Shown here: positions 7,573 to 15,077 of the stretch, in pieces
Numbering within the stretch: the stretch's first letter is position 1
Layout: each line of letters starts with the position of its first letter
Assembly: GCF_049514155.1 (NCBI RefSeq)
Contig: NZ_JBEKVH010000056.1
Location: forward strand, 1-21,849
Direction: 5' to 3'
Length of the DNA stretch: 21,849 nucleotides
From: Roseiarcus sp049514155
GTDB lineage: Bacteria > Pseudomonadota > Alphaproteobacteria > Rhizobiales > Beijerinckiaceae
Position numbers and translations under genes: made by a program
The notes under the pieces: model-generated
The model's database searches: none
The model's input: only the letters and a program-made list of their open reading frames with translations
Told to the model about the DNA's origin: nothing

Positions 7573-9930
7573 TCACTCCTTCACGACGTAGGTGCGGAAG
7601 CGGATCGCGCCCTTGTCGTCGACTTCCCGGTAGAGGCCCTGGATTTCGGACTCGAAGCCGGGGAAGAGATTGGCGGCGCGCTCGAAGGTCTTGAGATAGT
7701 CGATCATCGGCCGCGTCCGCGGGCCGAGCCGCTCGCCCGGAACGATCGTCGCGATGCCGGGCGGATAGACGACGAACAGCGTCGTCGCGATCCGCCCTTC
7801 GAGCGCGTCGAGCGTCACGTAGTCGACATTGTTGCGCACCAGATGGCGCGAGGCCGCGCGCGGCGTCATCACCATTTCCGGCAGGTGATCGGCCTTGAAC
7901 TGCGCCCGCTGCAGGCCGCTGACATCGGCCTCGCGGAAGAAGCCGTGCATTTCGCCGCAAAGGTCGCGCAACCGTTTGCCGTGATAGCGCGCCGGCCGCC
8001 GCGCGACGAATTCCGGCATCAGGTCGTCGAGCAGCGCGTTGTCGTCGTGCAGGCGCTTGAACGCCACCAGCGACGACACCAGTGTGCCGGCCTTGCTCGA
8101 TTCGACGCCCGGCGTGAGCAGGAACAGCAGCGAGTTGAGGTCGTTCTTCTCCGGCACGACCCGGTTCTCGCGCAGATATTGCGCCACCACCGGCGCCGGC
8201 ACGCCGTGCGCCTCGTAGGCGCCGGTTTTGCGGTCGAAGCCCGGCGTCAGCAGCGTCAGCTTGGCCGGATCGGTGATGGCGAAGCCTGGCTCCAACCCGC
8301 CGAAGCCGTGCCAGGCCTCGCCCGGCGCGAGCTCCCAATAGCGCGCGTCGCGCGCCAGCAGATCGGTCGACACGCTCTCCCACGCCACGACATGGGCCGC
8401 GCCTTGGTTGGCGACGTCGGGAATGGCGACGCGGTCGGGCACGAACGGGTCGAAGAACCAGCGCCGCGCCGGATCGCGCTCCTTCTCATCGAACTCGCGC
8501 TTCACCGCGCGCAGCTTCTTGCGCAGCTCGATGCCGAGCCGGATCGTGTCGTCCCACAGCACTTCGCCGGAACGCCCCTTCATCATCTGCGCGCCGACGT
8601 CGAGCGAGGCGAACAGCGGGTAGAAGGGCGAGGTCGAGGCGTGCTGCATGAAGCCTTCGTTGAAGCGGCGATGCTCGACGCGGCGCTGCTGGCCCTTGAT
8701 GTGGCGGTCGCGGACATGGATCTGCGAGGCCTGCGAAAAGCTCGCGAGCTGCTTGTGCGCCGACTGGGTCGCGACGATCCCCGGCGAGGCCTCGTCGAGG
8801 CCCTTCAGCCCCATCGCGAATCGCCGCTCGTAGAGCGGATGGAATTTCATGAAGCCGGCCCAGGCCTCGTCGAACAGGATGTAGTCGCACAAATGGCCGA
8901 TGCGCTCGACGATGCGCTCGGCGTCGTAGATCGTGCCGTCGTAGGTGCATTGCTCGATCACCGCGACGCGGAACGGCCGCTCGCGCTTCCATGCCTCCGG
9001 GTCCTTGACCAGCGGATTGGCGCGGATCGCTTCGCGGATCGCCTTCTCGTCGAAGGCGTCGGCGCGAATCGGGCCGATCAGGCCGTGGGCGTTGCGTTCG
9101 GTCGACAGGAAGATCGGCACGCCGCCGCAGATCAGCAGCGCGCCGTGATGGGCGGCCTTGTGGTTGTTGCGGTCAAACAGCACCAGGTCGTCTTCGGCGA
9201 CCAGGTTGCCGAGCACGATCTTGTTCGAGGTCGAGGTGCCGTTGAGGACGAAATAGGTCTTCTCGGCCCCGAAGATCGCCGCCGCCTCCTTCTGCGCCTT
9301 CAATGCCGGCCCCTCGTGGGTGAGCAGGTCGCCAAGCTCGAGGATCGAATTGTCGAGGTCGTCGCGGAACACCGCCTCGCCGAGGTGTTCGACGAAGATG
9401 CGGCCGATCGGGCTGCGCGAGTAGAAGATGCCGCCGTTGTGGCCGGGGCAGGTCCAGAGCTGGTTGCCTTCCTCGGCGTAGTCGACGAGGGCGCCGAAGA
9501 ACGGCGTCTTCAGCGTTTCGGCGTATTGCTTCAGGCGCGAGACCAGGTTCTTGGCGATGAACTCCGGCGTCTCCTCAGCGAGGAAGACGTAGCCGTCGAT
9601 GAAGTCGAGCACTTCGACCGGGATGTCCTCGAAACGCTTGCGCCGCACGAGGATCATGATCGGCATTTCCAGGCCGCGTTTGCGCATCAGGTTGATCAGC
9701 GAAGCGGCCTTGCCTTCGAGGCCCTTCTTGCCCCAATCAACCACCATGCAGCCGATCGCGGCGTCGGTCTGCACGGCGATCTCCGCGTCCTCGAGGCGTC
9801 GCGCCTTGATGACCTGGAAGCCCATGCGTTCGATGGCGGCGATGATCTGGTTGACCCGAAGGCCCTCCAGATCGTCGGCGTCGAACATCGGCGCCGAGAA
9901 CAGGAAGGTGAACCGCTGGAAAAAATTCAT
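7573..9930 (-). CDS. Orn/Lys/Arg decarboxylase (biodegradative, PLP fold type I)
   Basis: A 785-residue member of the large bacterial ornithine/lysine/arginine decarboxylases. The first ~130 residues form the response-regulator-like 'wing' domain. The PLP core follows, with LWTCPGHNGG (158-167), FVLNGTSTSNKIV (227-239), the pyridine-binding Asp D354 in ILFDEAWAGF, and the Schiff-base Lys K393 in ATQSAHKQLASFSQAS. The usual motif reads STHK, so Ala replaces Thr just before the catalytic His-Lys. The C-terminal domain runs to about residue 785. The substrate cannot be assigned between Arg, Lys and Orn. The reaction consumes a proton and gives a diamine or agmatine plus CO2, often used in acid resistance or polyamine synthesis. 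The frame extends 46 codons upstream, but ATG 9930 (MNFFQRFTFLF) fits the family. Confidence 0.9.
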   Translation of the reverse strand: MNFFQRFTFLFSAPMFDADDLEGLRVNQIIAAIERMGFQVIKARRLEDAEIAVQTDAAIGCMVVDWGKKGLEGKAASLINLMRKRGLEMPIMILVRRKRFEDIPVEVLDFIDGYVFLAEETPEFIAKNLVSRLKQYAETLKTPFFGALVDYAEEGNQLWTCPGHNGGIFYSRSPIGRIFVEHLGEAVFRDDLDNSILELGDLLTHEGPALKAQKEAAAIFGAEKTYFVLNGTSTSNKIVLGNLVAEDDLVLFDRNNHKAAHHGALLICGGVPIFLSTERNAHGLIGPIRADAFDEKAIREAIRANPLVKDPEAWKRERPFRVAVIEQCTYDGTIYDAERIVERIGHLCDYILFDEAWAGFMKFHPLYERRFAMGLKGLDEASPGIVATQSAHKQLASFSQASQIHVRDRHIKGQQRRVEHRRFNEGFMQHASTSPFYPLFASLDVGAQMMKGRSGEVLWDDTIRLGIELRKKLRAVKREFDEKERDPARRWFFDPFVPDRVAIPDVANQGAAHVVAWESVSTDLLARDARYWELAPGEAWHGFGGLEPGFAITDPAKLTLLTPGFDRKTGAYEAHGVPAPVVAQYLRENRVVPEKNDLNSLLFLLTPGVESSKAGTLVSSLVAFKRLHDDNALLDDLMPEFVARRPARYHGKRLRDLCGEMHGFFREADVSGLQRAQFKADHLPEMVMTPRAASRHLVRNNVDYVTLDALEGRIATTLFVVYPPGIATIVPGERLGPRTRPMIDYLKTFERAANLFPGFESEIQGLYREVDDKGAIRFRTYVVKE

Positions 9931-10067
9931 GGTGGCGCGCCTCGGCGGCTCGAATTCGTGCGCGCGAAACGCGCCGGCCAGCCGCCCGCTCTGCTGAGAC
10001 AGCAACTCCATGACAGAACCATGACGGGAATGACAAGCCCGACTGTCGATTGAGGGAAAGAAAGACA
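9931..10067. promoter_or_regulatory. Divergent promoter region
   Basis: This 137-base gap separates the decarboxylase (-) from the second isochorismatase-like gene (+), so promoters for both must lie here or just inside the genes. GAGGGAAAG about 10 bases ahead of ATG 10068 is the ribosome binding site of the plus-strand gene. I see no convincing -35/-10 pair or operator dyad. Confidence 0.4.
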
Positions 10068-10640
10068 ATGCTGAAGCTCGAATTCAAACGCGCCGCGCTG
10101 GTGGCGATCGACCTGCAGAAGGGCGTCCTCGGCATGCCGATCGCCCCGCATCCGGCGGCGGCGGTGGTCGCCAATTCGACCCGGCTCGCCGAAGCGCTGG
10201 CGCGCGCTGGCGGGCTGGTCGTCCGCGTCCACGTCGGCTTCTCGGCCGACGGCGCCGACCGGCTCAAGCAGGAGGTCGACCAGCCGATGGCGGGCGGCCC
10301 ACGTCCGCCCGACTGGATGGACTTCGTTCCTGAAGTCGCGGCGTGGCCGGCGGCGATCGAAATCGTCAAGCGCCAGTGGGGCGCCTTCCACGGCGCCGAG
10401 CTCGATCTGCAGCTGAGGCGCCGCGGGCTCGACACGATCGTGCTGACCGGCGTCGCCACCAATCTCGGCGTCGAGCAGACGGCGCGCGAGGCCTGGCAGC
10501 TCGGCTATTCGGTCGTCGTCGCCGAGGACGCGACAAGCTCATCGCTCGGCGAGGCGGCGCACCGCTTCGCCATCGAGACGATCCTGCCGCGGATTGCGCG
10601 GGTGCGGTCGACCGAGGCGATCCTCGCCGCGCTGGCGTGA
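10068..10640 (+). CDS. Isochorismatase-like (cysteine-hydrolase fold) hydrolase, second paralogue
   Basis: A 190-residue paralogue of the protein at 127-696. Key residues are D15 in VAIDLQKGVLGMP, K101 in EIVKRQWGAFHG and the elbow GVATNLGVEQTARE, where G134 occupies the usual catalytic Cys position. The two proteins share the same landmarks in the same order (DLQKGV.G.P, P.GPRP..W.D..PE, K..WGAF, GVAT..GVE.TAR), so they belong to one subfamily that does not use a Cys nucleophile. Substrate unknown. ATG 10068 is chosen over an upstream TTG because GAGGGAAAG precedes it. It stands alone on the plus strand, between the divergent decarboxylase and a hairpin repeat. Confidence 0.87.
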   Translation: MLKLEFKRAALVAIDLQKGVLGMPIAPHPAAAVVANSTRLAEALARAGGLVVRVHVGFSADGADRLKQEVDQPMAGGPRPPDWMDFVPEVAAWPAAIEIVKRQWGAFHGAELDLQLRRRGLDTIVLTGVATNLGVEQTAREAWQLGYSVVVAEDATSSSLGEAAHRFAIETILPRIARVRSTEAILAALA

Positions 10641-10652
10641 GAAAGCGACTCG

Positions 10653-10728
10653 CCCTCATCCAGCGCTTCGCGCTGGTCCCTACCACCGCGCTCACGCGCG
10701 GTCCCCCTCCCCCGCGAAGCGGGGGAGG
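10653..10728 (-). repeat. Modular hairpin repeat, copy 2 (inverted)
   Basis: Read on the minus strand, this is a hairpin CCTCCCCCGCttcGCGGGGGAGG, then a second hairpin built on CCGCGCGTGAGCGCGG, a third (CCAGCGCgaaGCGCTGG) and the ending ATGAGGG. It shares its parts and their order with copies 1 and 3. The block with GTGAGCGCGGTGG is nearly identical to copy 3. It lies between convergent genes. Confidence 0.65.
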
Positions 10729-10741
10729 ATGGCGCGTCGCG

Positions 10742-11797
10742 TCACCTCAAGTGCGGCTTGATCAGCGACAGGTCGGCCGGGCCGAGGCGGTCGTTCGCCG
10801 TCTGCGCCTGATGCCAATAGGGGTAGAGCAGCGTCGGCAGACTGACCTTGTCGAGCCGCGCGCGTTCCGCCGCGGTCAGCTTGACGTTGGCGGCGCCGAG
10901 ATTGTCCTTGATCTGCGCCTCGGTGCGTCCGCCGATGATGACGGTGGTGACGGCGGGGCGACCGAGCAGCCAAGCGAGCGCGATCTGCGCCGCCGACACC
11001 TTGTGCGCTTCGGCGACGGCGACGAGCTCGTCGACGATGTCCCACAGCTTGTTCTCGTCGGCGATCGGCGGCTCCGTCCAGCCGGCCGCCAGGCGCGTGT
11101 CGCCGGGCGTGGCCTTGTTGCGCCGGTGCTTGCCCGACAGCAGGCCGCCGGCGAGCGGGCTCCACACCAGCACGCCGAGCTTCTGGTCGATCGAAATCGG
11201 GATCAGCTCGTATTCGGCTTCGCGCGCCTGCAGCGTGTAGTGGATCTGCTGCGACACGAACGGAATGCGGCCTTCGCGGCGCGCAATCTCGAGCGCCTTC
11301 ATCACGTGCCAGCCGGAGAAGTTGGAGCAGCCGACGTAGCGCACCTTGCCCGCGCGCACGAGGTTGTCGAGCGCCTCGAGCGTCTCCTCGAGCGGCGTCA
11401 GCCCGTCCCACTGGTGGACCTGATAGAGGTCGATGACGTCGGTGCGCAGCCGCTTGAGGCTCGCCTCGCAGGCGCGGATCAGGTGCCAGCGCGACAGGCC
11501 CTTGTCGTTGGGGCCCGGGCCCATGGTGAAGCGCGCCTTGGAGGCGATCAGCATGCCGGGCGGCCGCTTGGCGCCCATCGCCTCGCCGAGAATTTCTTCG
11601 GCCAGCCCAGCCGAATAGATGTCAGCGGTGTCGATCAGATTGACGCCGGCGTCGGCGACGAGGTCGATCAGCCGACGCGCTTCGGCGAGCGAGACCGCGC
11701 CGATCTTGGCGAAGCCGCCCTGGCCGCCAAAGGTCATCGTTCCCAGCGTCAGCTCCGAGATCATCAGTCCCGAATTGCCCAACTGTCGGTATTCCAT
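10742..11797 (-). CDS. Aldo/keto reductase
   Basis: A 351-residue NADPH-dependent aldo/keto reductase with a TIM-barrel fold. The catalytic tetrad is D56, Y61, K87 and H128 (NLIDTADIYS, ASKARF, LYQVHQW). Other family hallmarks are GKVRYVGCSNFSGW, the QIHYTLQAREAE stretch and the cofactor-binding LVWSPLAGGLLSGK and IIGGRTEAQIKDNL. Length and motifs fit the 'YghZ/YajO-like' oxidoreductases; the physiological carbonyl substrate is unknown. Two ATGs lie six bases apart. GGAG is only about 2 bases from the first (11803) and about 8 from the second (11797), so MEYRQLGNSG is the preferred start. The frame is open far upstream through the opposite strand of the next gene, which is a GC artefact. Confidence 0.92.
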   Translation of the reverse strand: MEYRQLGNSGLMISELTLGTMTFGGQGGFAKIGAVSLAEARRLIDLVADAGVNLIDTADIYSAGLAEEILGEAMGAKRPPGMLIASKARFTMGPGPNDKGLSRWHLIRACEASLKRLRTDVIDLYQVHQWDGLTPLEETLEALDNLVRAGKVRYVGCSNFSGWHVMKALEIARREGRIPFVSQQIHYTLQAREAEYELIPISIDQKLGVLVWSPLAGGLLSGKHRRNKATPGDTRLAAGWTEPPIADENKLWDIVDELVAVAEAHKVSAAQIALAWLLGRPAVTTVIIGGRTEAQIKDNLGAANVKLTAAERARLDKVSLPTLLYPYWHQAQTANDRLGPADLSLIKPHLR

Positions 11798-12067
11798 CGT
11801 CATTCTCCATTGGCGCAACGCAGTCGGGCGGCCGGCGCAATCGCAAGCCGCCACTTCGCCTTTGCGCGGCGTTTGGCCGGAATAGACACGCGAACCGATC
11901 CGGCGCGTGGGCGTCGGCTGGCCGCGGCGGTTTATCTTAGCTGCCCTCGCCGCGTGGCGGGAGAGGGCGGGGGAAAACAGGCCATCCGAGGGTAAAACTT
12001 GCCGTGGCGGCCGAGCAGGTACTAACATGCCAGCATCGCCCGTGCCACGACAAATCGGATCACGATC
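11798..12067. promoter_or_regulatory. Divergent intergenic region with a hairpin
   Basis: This 270-base gap separates the aldo/keto reductase (-) from the zinc dehydrogenase (+) and must hold both promoters. It contains a hairpin at 11943-11968 with arms GCCCTC and GAGGGC around CGCC/GGCG, resembling the first module of the repeats elsewhere in the window. I see no clear operator or -35/-10 pair and no small coding sequence. Confidence 0.45.
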
Positions 12068-13078
12068 GTGAGAGCCCTTCTCTGCCCCAGCCCGCGCAAA
12101 CTCGCCCTCGTCGAGCGGCCGACGCCGGTCGCCGCGCCGGACGCGCCGCTGGTGCGCATAAAGCGGGCAGGCGTTTGCGGCACCGATCTGCATATTTTCG
12201 AGGGCACGCAGCCCTATTTCGAATATCCGCGCGTGATCGGCCACGAGCTCGGCGGCGAGATCGCGGCGGTCGCCGGGCCGAGCCGTTTCCACGTCGGCCA
12301 ACAGGTCACGGTCCTTCCCTATGTCGCCTGCGGCGCCTGCGTCGCCTGCCGGCGCGGCAAGCCGAATTGCTGCCAGCGCATGAACGTGATCGGCGTCCAC
12401 AGCGACGGCGGCTTCGCCGATTGGCTCACCGTGCCGGAGGACAATCTCATCGACGCCGAGGGCGTCACCCTCGATGAGGCGGCGATGGCCGAATTCCTCG
12501 CCATCGGCGCGCATGCGGCGCGGCGCGGGGCGGTGGCGCCCGGCCAGAAGGCCGTGGTCGTCGGCGCCGGCCCGATCGGCCTCGCCACGGCGATCTTCGC
12601 CCGCGCGCGCGGCGGCGACGTGACGATGCTCGACACCCGCGCCGACCGTCTCGCCTTTGCGCGCAAGGCGATCGGCATCGAACAGGCGATCGAGGCGGGC
12701 GAGGGCGCGCGCGACCGGCTGGCGGCGCTGACCGGCGGCGATTTCTTCGATTGCGTGTTCGACTGCACCGGCTCGCAGAAGGCGATGAACGCCGGCTTCA
12801 CTCTGGTCGCCCACGGCGGCAGTTACGTGCTGGTCAGCATCGTGCGCGGCGACATCACGTTCGCCGATCCGGAGTTCCATAAACGCGAGACGACGCTGCT
12901 CGGCAGCCGCAACGCGACGCGGGCCGACTTCGAGACCGTGTTCGCCGCGCTGCGCTCCGGCGCGATCGCGACCGCGGCGCTCGCCACCCATCGCGCTTCG
13001 CTCGACGACGCGGCGCGCGTCTTTCCGCACTGGCTCGACCCGGCCAGCGGCGTCGTCAAAGCGCTAATCGAGATCTGA
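12068..13078 (+). CDS. Zinc-dependent dehydrogenase (MDR family; L-galactonate/L-gulonate 5-dehydrogenase-like)
   Basis: A 336-residue medium-chain dehydrogenase. Catalytic zinc ligands are C37 (GVCGTDLH) and H59-E60 (VIGHELGGE). The structural zinc lobe has C88, C91, C94 and C102 in the CGxCxxCxxGxxNxC pattern. The Rossmann motif VVVGAGPIGLATAIFARARGG is followed by D at the beta-2 end (MLDTRADRL), which favours NAD. The closest named groups are the sugar-acid dehydrogenases of the RspB/LgoD type and threonine/sorbitol dehydrogenases. The start is a GTG at 12068 with only a weak ribosome binding site. A mannitol-dehydrogenase-family gene starts four bases after its stop, which points to oxidation of an aldonate to a keto-hexuronate. 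The exact substrate is inferred. Confidence 0.85.
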   Translation: MRALLCPSPRKLALVERPTPVAAPDAPLVRIKRAGVCGTDLHIFEGTQPYFEYPRVIGHELGGEIAAVAGPSRFHVGQQVTVLPYVACGACVACRRGKPNCCQRMNVIGVHSDGGFADWLTVPEDNLIDAEGVTLDEAAMAEFLAIGAHAARRGAVAPGQKAVVVGAGPIGLATAIFARARGGDVTMLDTRADRLAFARKAIGIEQAIEAGEGARDRLAALTGGDFFDCVFDCTGSQKAMNAGFTLVAHGGSYVLVSIVRGDITFADPEFHKRETTLLGSRNATRADFETVFAALRSGAIATAALATHRASLDDAARVFPHWLDPASGVVKALIEI

Positions 13079-13081
13079 CCG

Positions 13082-14182
13082 ATGCCTTTTCCCATTCTGC
13101 AGTTCGGCACGAGCCGCTTCCTTCAGGCCCATTTCGATTATTTTGTCGCGCGCGGTTTCGTCGACGGGCCGGGGACGCGGCGGATCGCCGTCGTCCAGAC
13201 GACGGCGTCGCTCGAGAGCGCGCGGCGCGTCGCCTTCTTCGACGCCGGTCGCCCCTATCGCATCCATGTGCGCGGCCTTGTCGGCGGCGCGGCGGTCGAC
13301 GAATGGGAGGAGGTCGACAGCATCGGCCGCGGCGTCGACGCCAATGCCGACTGGGCGGCGGCGGAAAAGCTGTTCCTCAACGCGCGCTGGATCGTCTCGA
13401 ACACCGGCGACCGCGGCTACGAGCTCGACCCGGCCGATCGGGCCGACAACGGCGTTCCGAAATCGTTTCCCGCCAAGCTCACCAAGCTGCTCTACGCCCG
13501 CTTCGCCGCCAGCCGCCCGGCGCCGACGCTGTTCCCCTGCGAGCTGATCGAAGGCAACGGCGACCGTCTGAAGGCGCTGACGCTGGACCTGGCGGCAAGT
13601 TGGAGTCTGCCGCAAGCCTTTCTGCGCTGGCTCGGCGACGACTGCGTATGGGTCAATTCGCTGGTCGACCGCATCGTCTCGGCGCCGCTGGAGCCCGCGG
13701 GCGCGGTCGCCGAGCCCTATTCGCTGTGGGCGGTCGAGAACCGGCCTGGATTGATCATGCCGTGCCGCCACCCGAGCGTCGTCGTCACCGACGATCTCAA
13801 ACGCTACGAGCGGCTGAAGCTGTTCATCCTCAATCTCGGCCACACCTATCTCGCCGAATTGTGGAGCCGGCGCGGCGGCGCGGCGAACGAATTCGTGCGC
13901 GTGGCGCTCGCCGACCCGGCCACGCTCGCCGAGCTCAACGACCTCTACGATCGCGAGGTGCTGCCGGTCTTCGACGGGCTCGGCATGGGCGAAGCGGCGC
14001 GCGCCTACCGCGCGTCGGTCATCGAACGCTTCCGCAATCCGTTCCTCGACCACAGACTCGCCGACATTTTCACCAATCATGCGGCGAAGAAGCAGCGCCG
14101 CTTCGGCGGGCTTGTCGCCTTGGCCGAGCAGCACGGCGTCGCCGTCGCCCAGCCCCGCCTCAAGGCCGCGCTCGCGGCCTGA
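13082..14182 (+). CDS. Mannitol dehydrogenase-family oxidoreductase (fructuronate/tagaturonate reductase-like)
   Basis: A 366-residue polyol-specific long-chain dehydrogenase. The N-terminal Rossmann region starts ILQFGTSRFLQAHFDYF. The family's catalytic signature KxxxxNxxH is intact as K246, N251 and H254 (RLKLFILNLGHTYLAEL). The NAD-proximal WIVSNTGDRGYEL (103-115) and the pocket residues VNSLVDRIV (191-199) also fit. Members interconvert D-mannitol/fructose, D-mannonate/fructuronate or D-altronate/tagaturonate. At 366 residues it is shorter than the mannitol dehydrogenases (about 480-490). Coupled to the upstream zinc dehydrogenase (three-base gap), it could reduce the 5-keto-hexuronate made there, but no dehydratase or isomerase of the hexuronate pathway is in the window. 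Confidence 0.82.
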   Translation: MPFPILQFGTSRFLQAHFDYFVARGFVDGPGTRRIAVVQTTASLESARRVAFFDAGRPYRIHVRGLVGGAAVDEWEEVDSIGRGVDANADWAAAEKLFLNARWIVSNTGDRGYELDPADRADNGVPKSFPAKLTKLLYARFAASRPAPTLFPCELIEGNGDRLKALTLDLAASWSLPQAFLRWLGDDCVWVNSLVDRIVSAPLEPAGAVAEPYSLWAVENRPGLIMPCRHPSVVVTDDLKRYERLKLFILNLGHTYLAELWSRRGGAANEFVRVALADPATLAELNDLYDREVLPVFDGLGMGEAARAYRASVIERFRNPFLDHRLADIFTNHAAKKQRRFGGLVALAEQHGVAVAQPRLKAALAA

Positions 14183-14311
14183 GGCGCGCCGCCCTGGCCG
14201 CGCCCCGGGCCCGAACGGTCGGCGGCCGCCCTTGCCGGCGGCGGGGGAAATAGTCCAATCTCCGCTCGCCCCGGCGCTTCAATGCGCCGCGCCCCAACCC
14301 CGGAGTTCCCT

Positions 14312-14956
14312 GTGATCGCTTTCCTTCCTTCCGCCGTCGTCCGTCTCGCCGCCGCGGCGGCGCTGGCTTTGGCGCTGTCGCCCGCCATTGCCGCGCCGAC
14401 GCCGGCCGGGACGGTCGACATGGCGAAGGTGCTGCAGCCGGGGCCGCTGGCGGAACTGTCGCTCGGCGATCCCAACGGCGTGACGATGATCGAATACGGC
14501 TCGCTGACCTGTTCGCATTGCGCCACTTTCGCCACCGCCGTCTTCCCCGACTTCCAGAAGGCCTATGTCGACACCGGCAAGGTCCATTTCATTTTCCGCG
14601 AGTTCTCGCGCAACCCGCTCGACCTCGCCGCCTTCGTGCTGGCGCGCTGCGAAGGCGACGACAAGGCGCTGGCGACGATCGATCTGCTGTTCGCCGAGCA
14701 GGACAAGTGGGCCTTCGTCGAAAATCCGCTCGAGGCGCTGATCACGGCGCTGCGCCCGACCGGGATGAGTCACGATCAGGCGATGGCGTGCCTCAAGGAC
14801 CAGTCGAAGGCCGACGCGCTCACCAAGGTCCTCAACGCGGCGGTCCAGGACGTGAAGGTGCAGGGCACGCCGACCTTCGTCGTCGACGGCAAGGTCTACG
14901 ACGGAGAGTTGTCGACGGCCGATCTCGACGCGATCCTGAAGCCGCTGGTGAAGTAA
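14312..14956 (+). CDS. Exported DsbA-family thiol:disulfide oxidoreductase
   Basis: A 214-residue periplasmic protein with a thioredoxin fold. Residues 1-28 form a signal peptide (R11, an Ala/Leu core, then AIAA). The active site is C67-S-H-C70 in EYGSLTCSHCATF, followed by the family's helical insertion and the cis-Pro loop VQGTPTFVVDG. This layout matches the DsbA/BdbD-like 'thioredoxin_4' group that makes or isomerises disulfides in exported proteins. The frame is open from ATG 14282, but GTG 14312 has GGAG (14302-14305) six bases ahead and places the signal peptide at the N-terminus, so it is the better start. A further Cys at about 155 (MACLKDQ) is outside the active site. It converges on the NrsF gene across a hairpin repeat. 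Confidence 0.88.
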   Translation: MIAFLPSAVVRLAAAAALALALSPAIAAPTPAGTVDMAKVLQPGPLAELSLGDPNGVTMIEYGSLTCSHCATFATAVFPDFQKAYVDTGKVHFIFREFSRNPLDLAAFVLARCEGDDKALATIDLLFAEQDKWAFVENPLEALITALRPTGMSHDQAMACLKDQSKADALTKVLNAAVQDVKVQGTPTFVVDGKVYDGELSTADLDAILKPLVK

Positions 14957-14966
14957 GACCGTTCAT

Positions 14967-15034
14967 CCTCCCCCGCAAAGCGGGGGAGGGGACCCCGCGT
15001 GAGCGCGGTGGAAGGGGAGCGCTCGCGCGAGCGC
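14967..15034 (+). repeat. Modular hairpin repeat, copy 3
   Basis: The first module is CCTCCCCCGCaaaGCGGGGGAGG (14967-14989). The second is a hairpin CCGCG-tgag-CGCGG near 14995-15008, followed by GTGGAAGGGG. A perfect 16-base palindrome GCGCTCGCGCGAGCGC lies at 15019-15034. The first two modules match copy 2 almost base for base in the opposite orientation. It sits between convergent genes and could serve both as a terminator. Confidence 0.65.
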
Positions 15035-15077
15035 CGAAAGCGCTCGTCGAAAACGCGCGACGGCTGCGCCGACAATC

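Noticed and set aside
7489..10053. An 854-codon open frame on the plus strand opposite the decarboxylase
   Set aside because: Its translation is Arg/His/Asp-rich with no domain, and the minus-strand frame encodes a complete, motif-perfect decarboxylase. Long antisense frames are expected at this GC content.
10653..10728. CRISPR or transposon end
   Set aside because: No regular spacer pattern and no transposase; the structure is a set of unlike hairpins shared with other gene-end elements.
11804..13030. N-terminal extension of the aldo/keto reductase to a 762-residue protein
   Set aside because: The extension is antisense to the zinc dehydrogenase and has no recognisable domain; the reductase has a good start and ribosome binding site at 11797.
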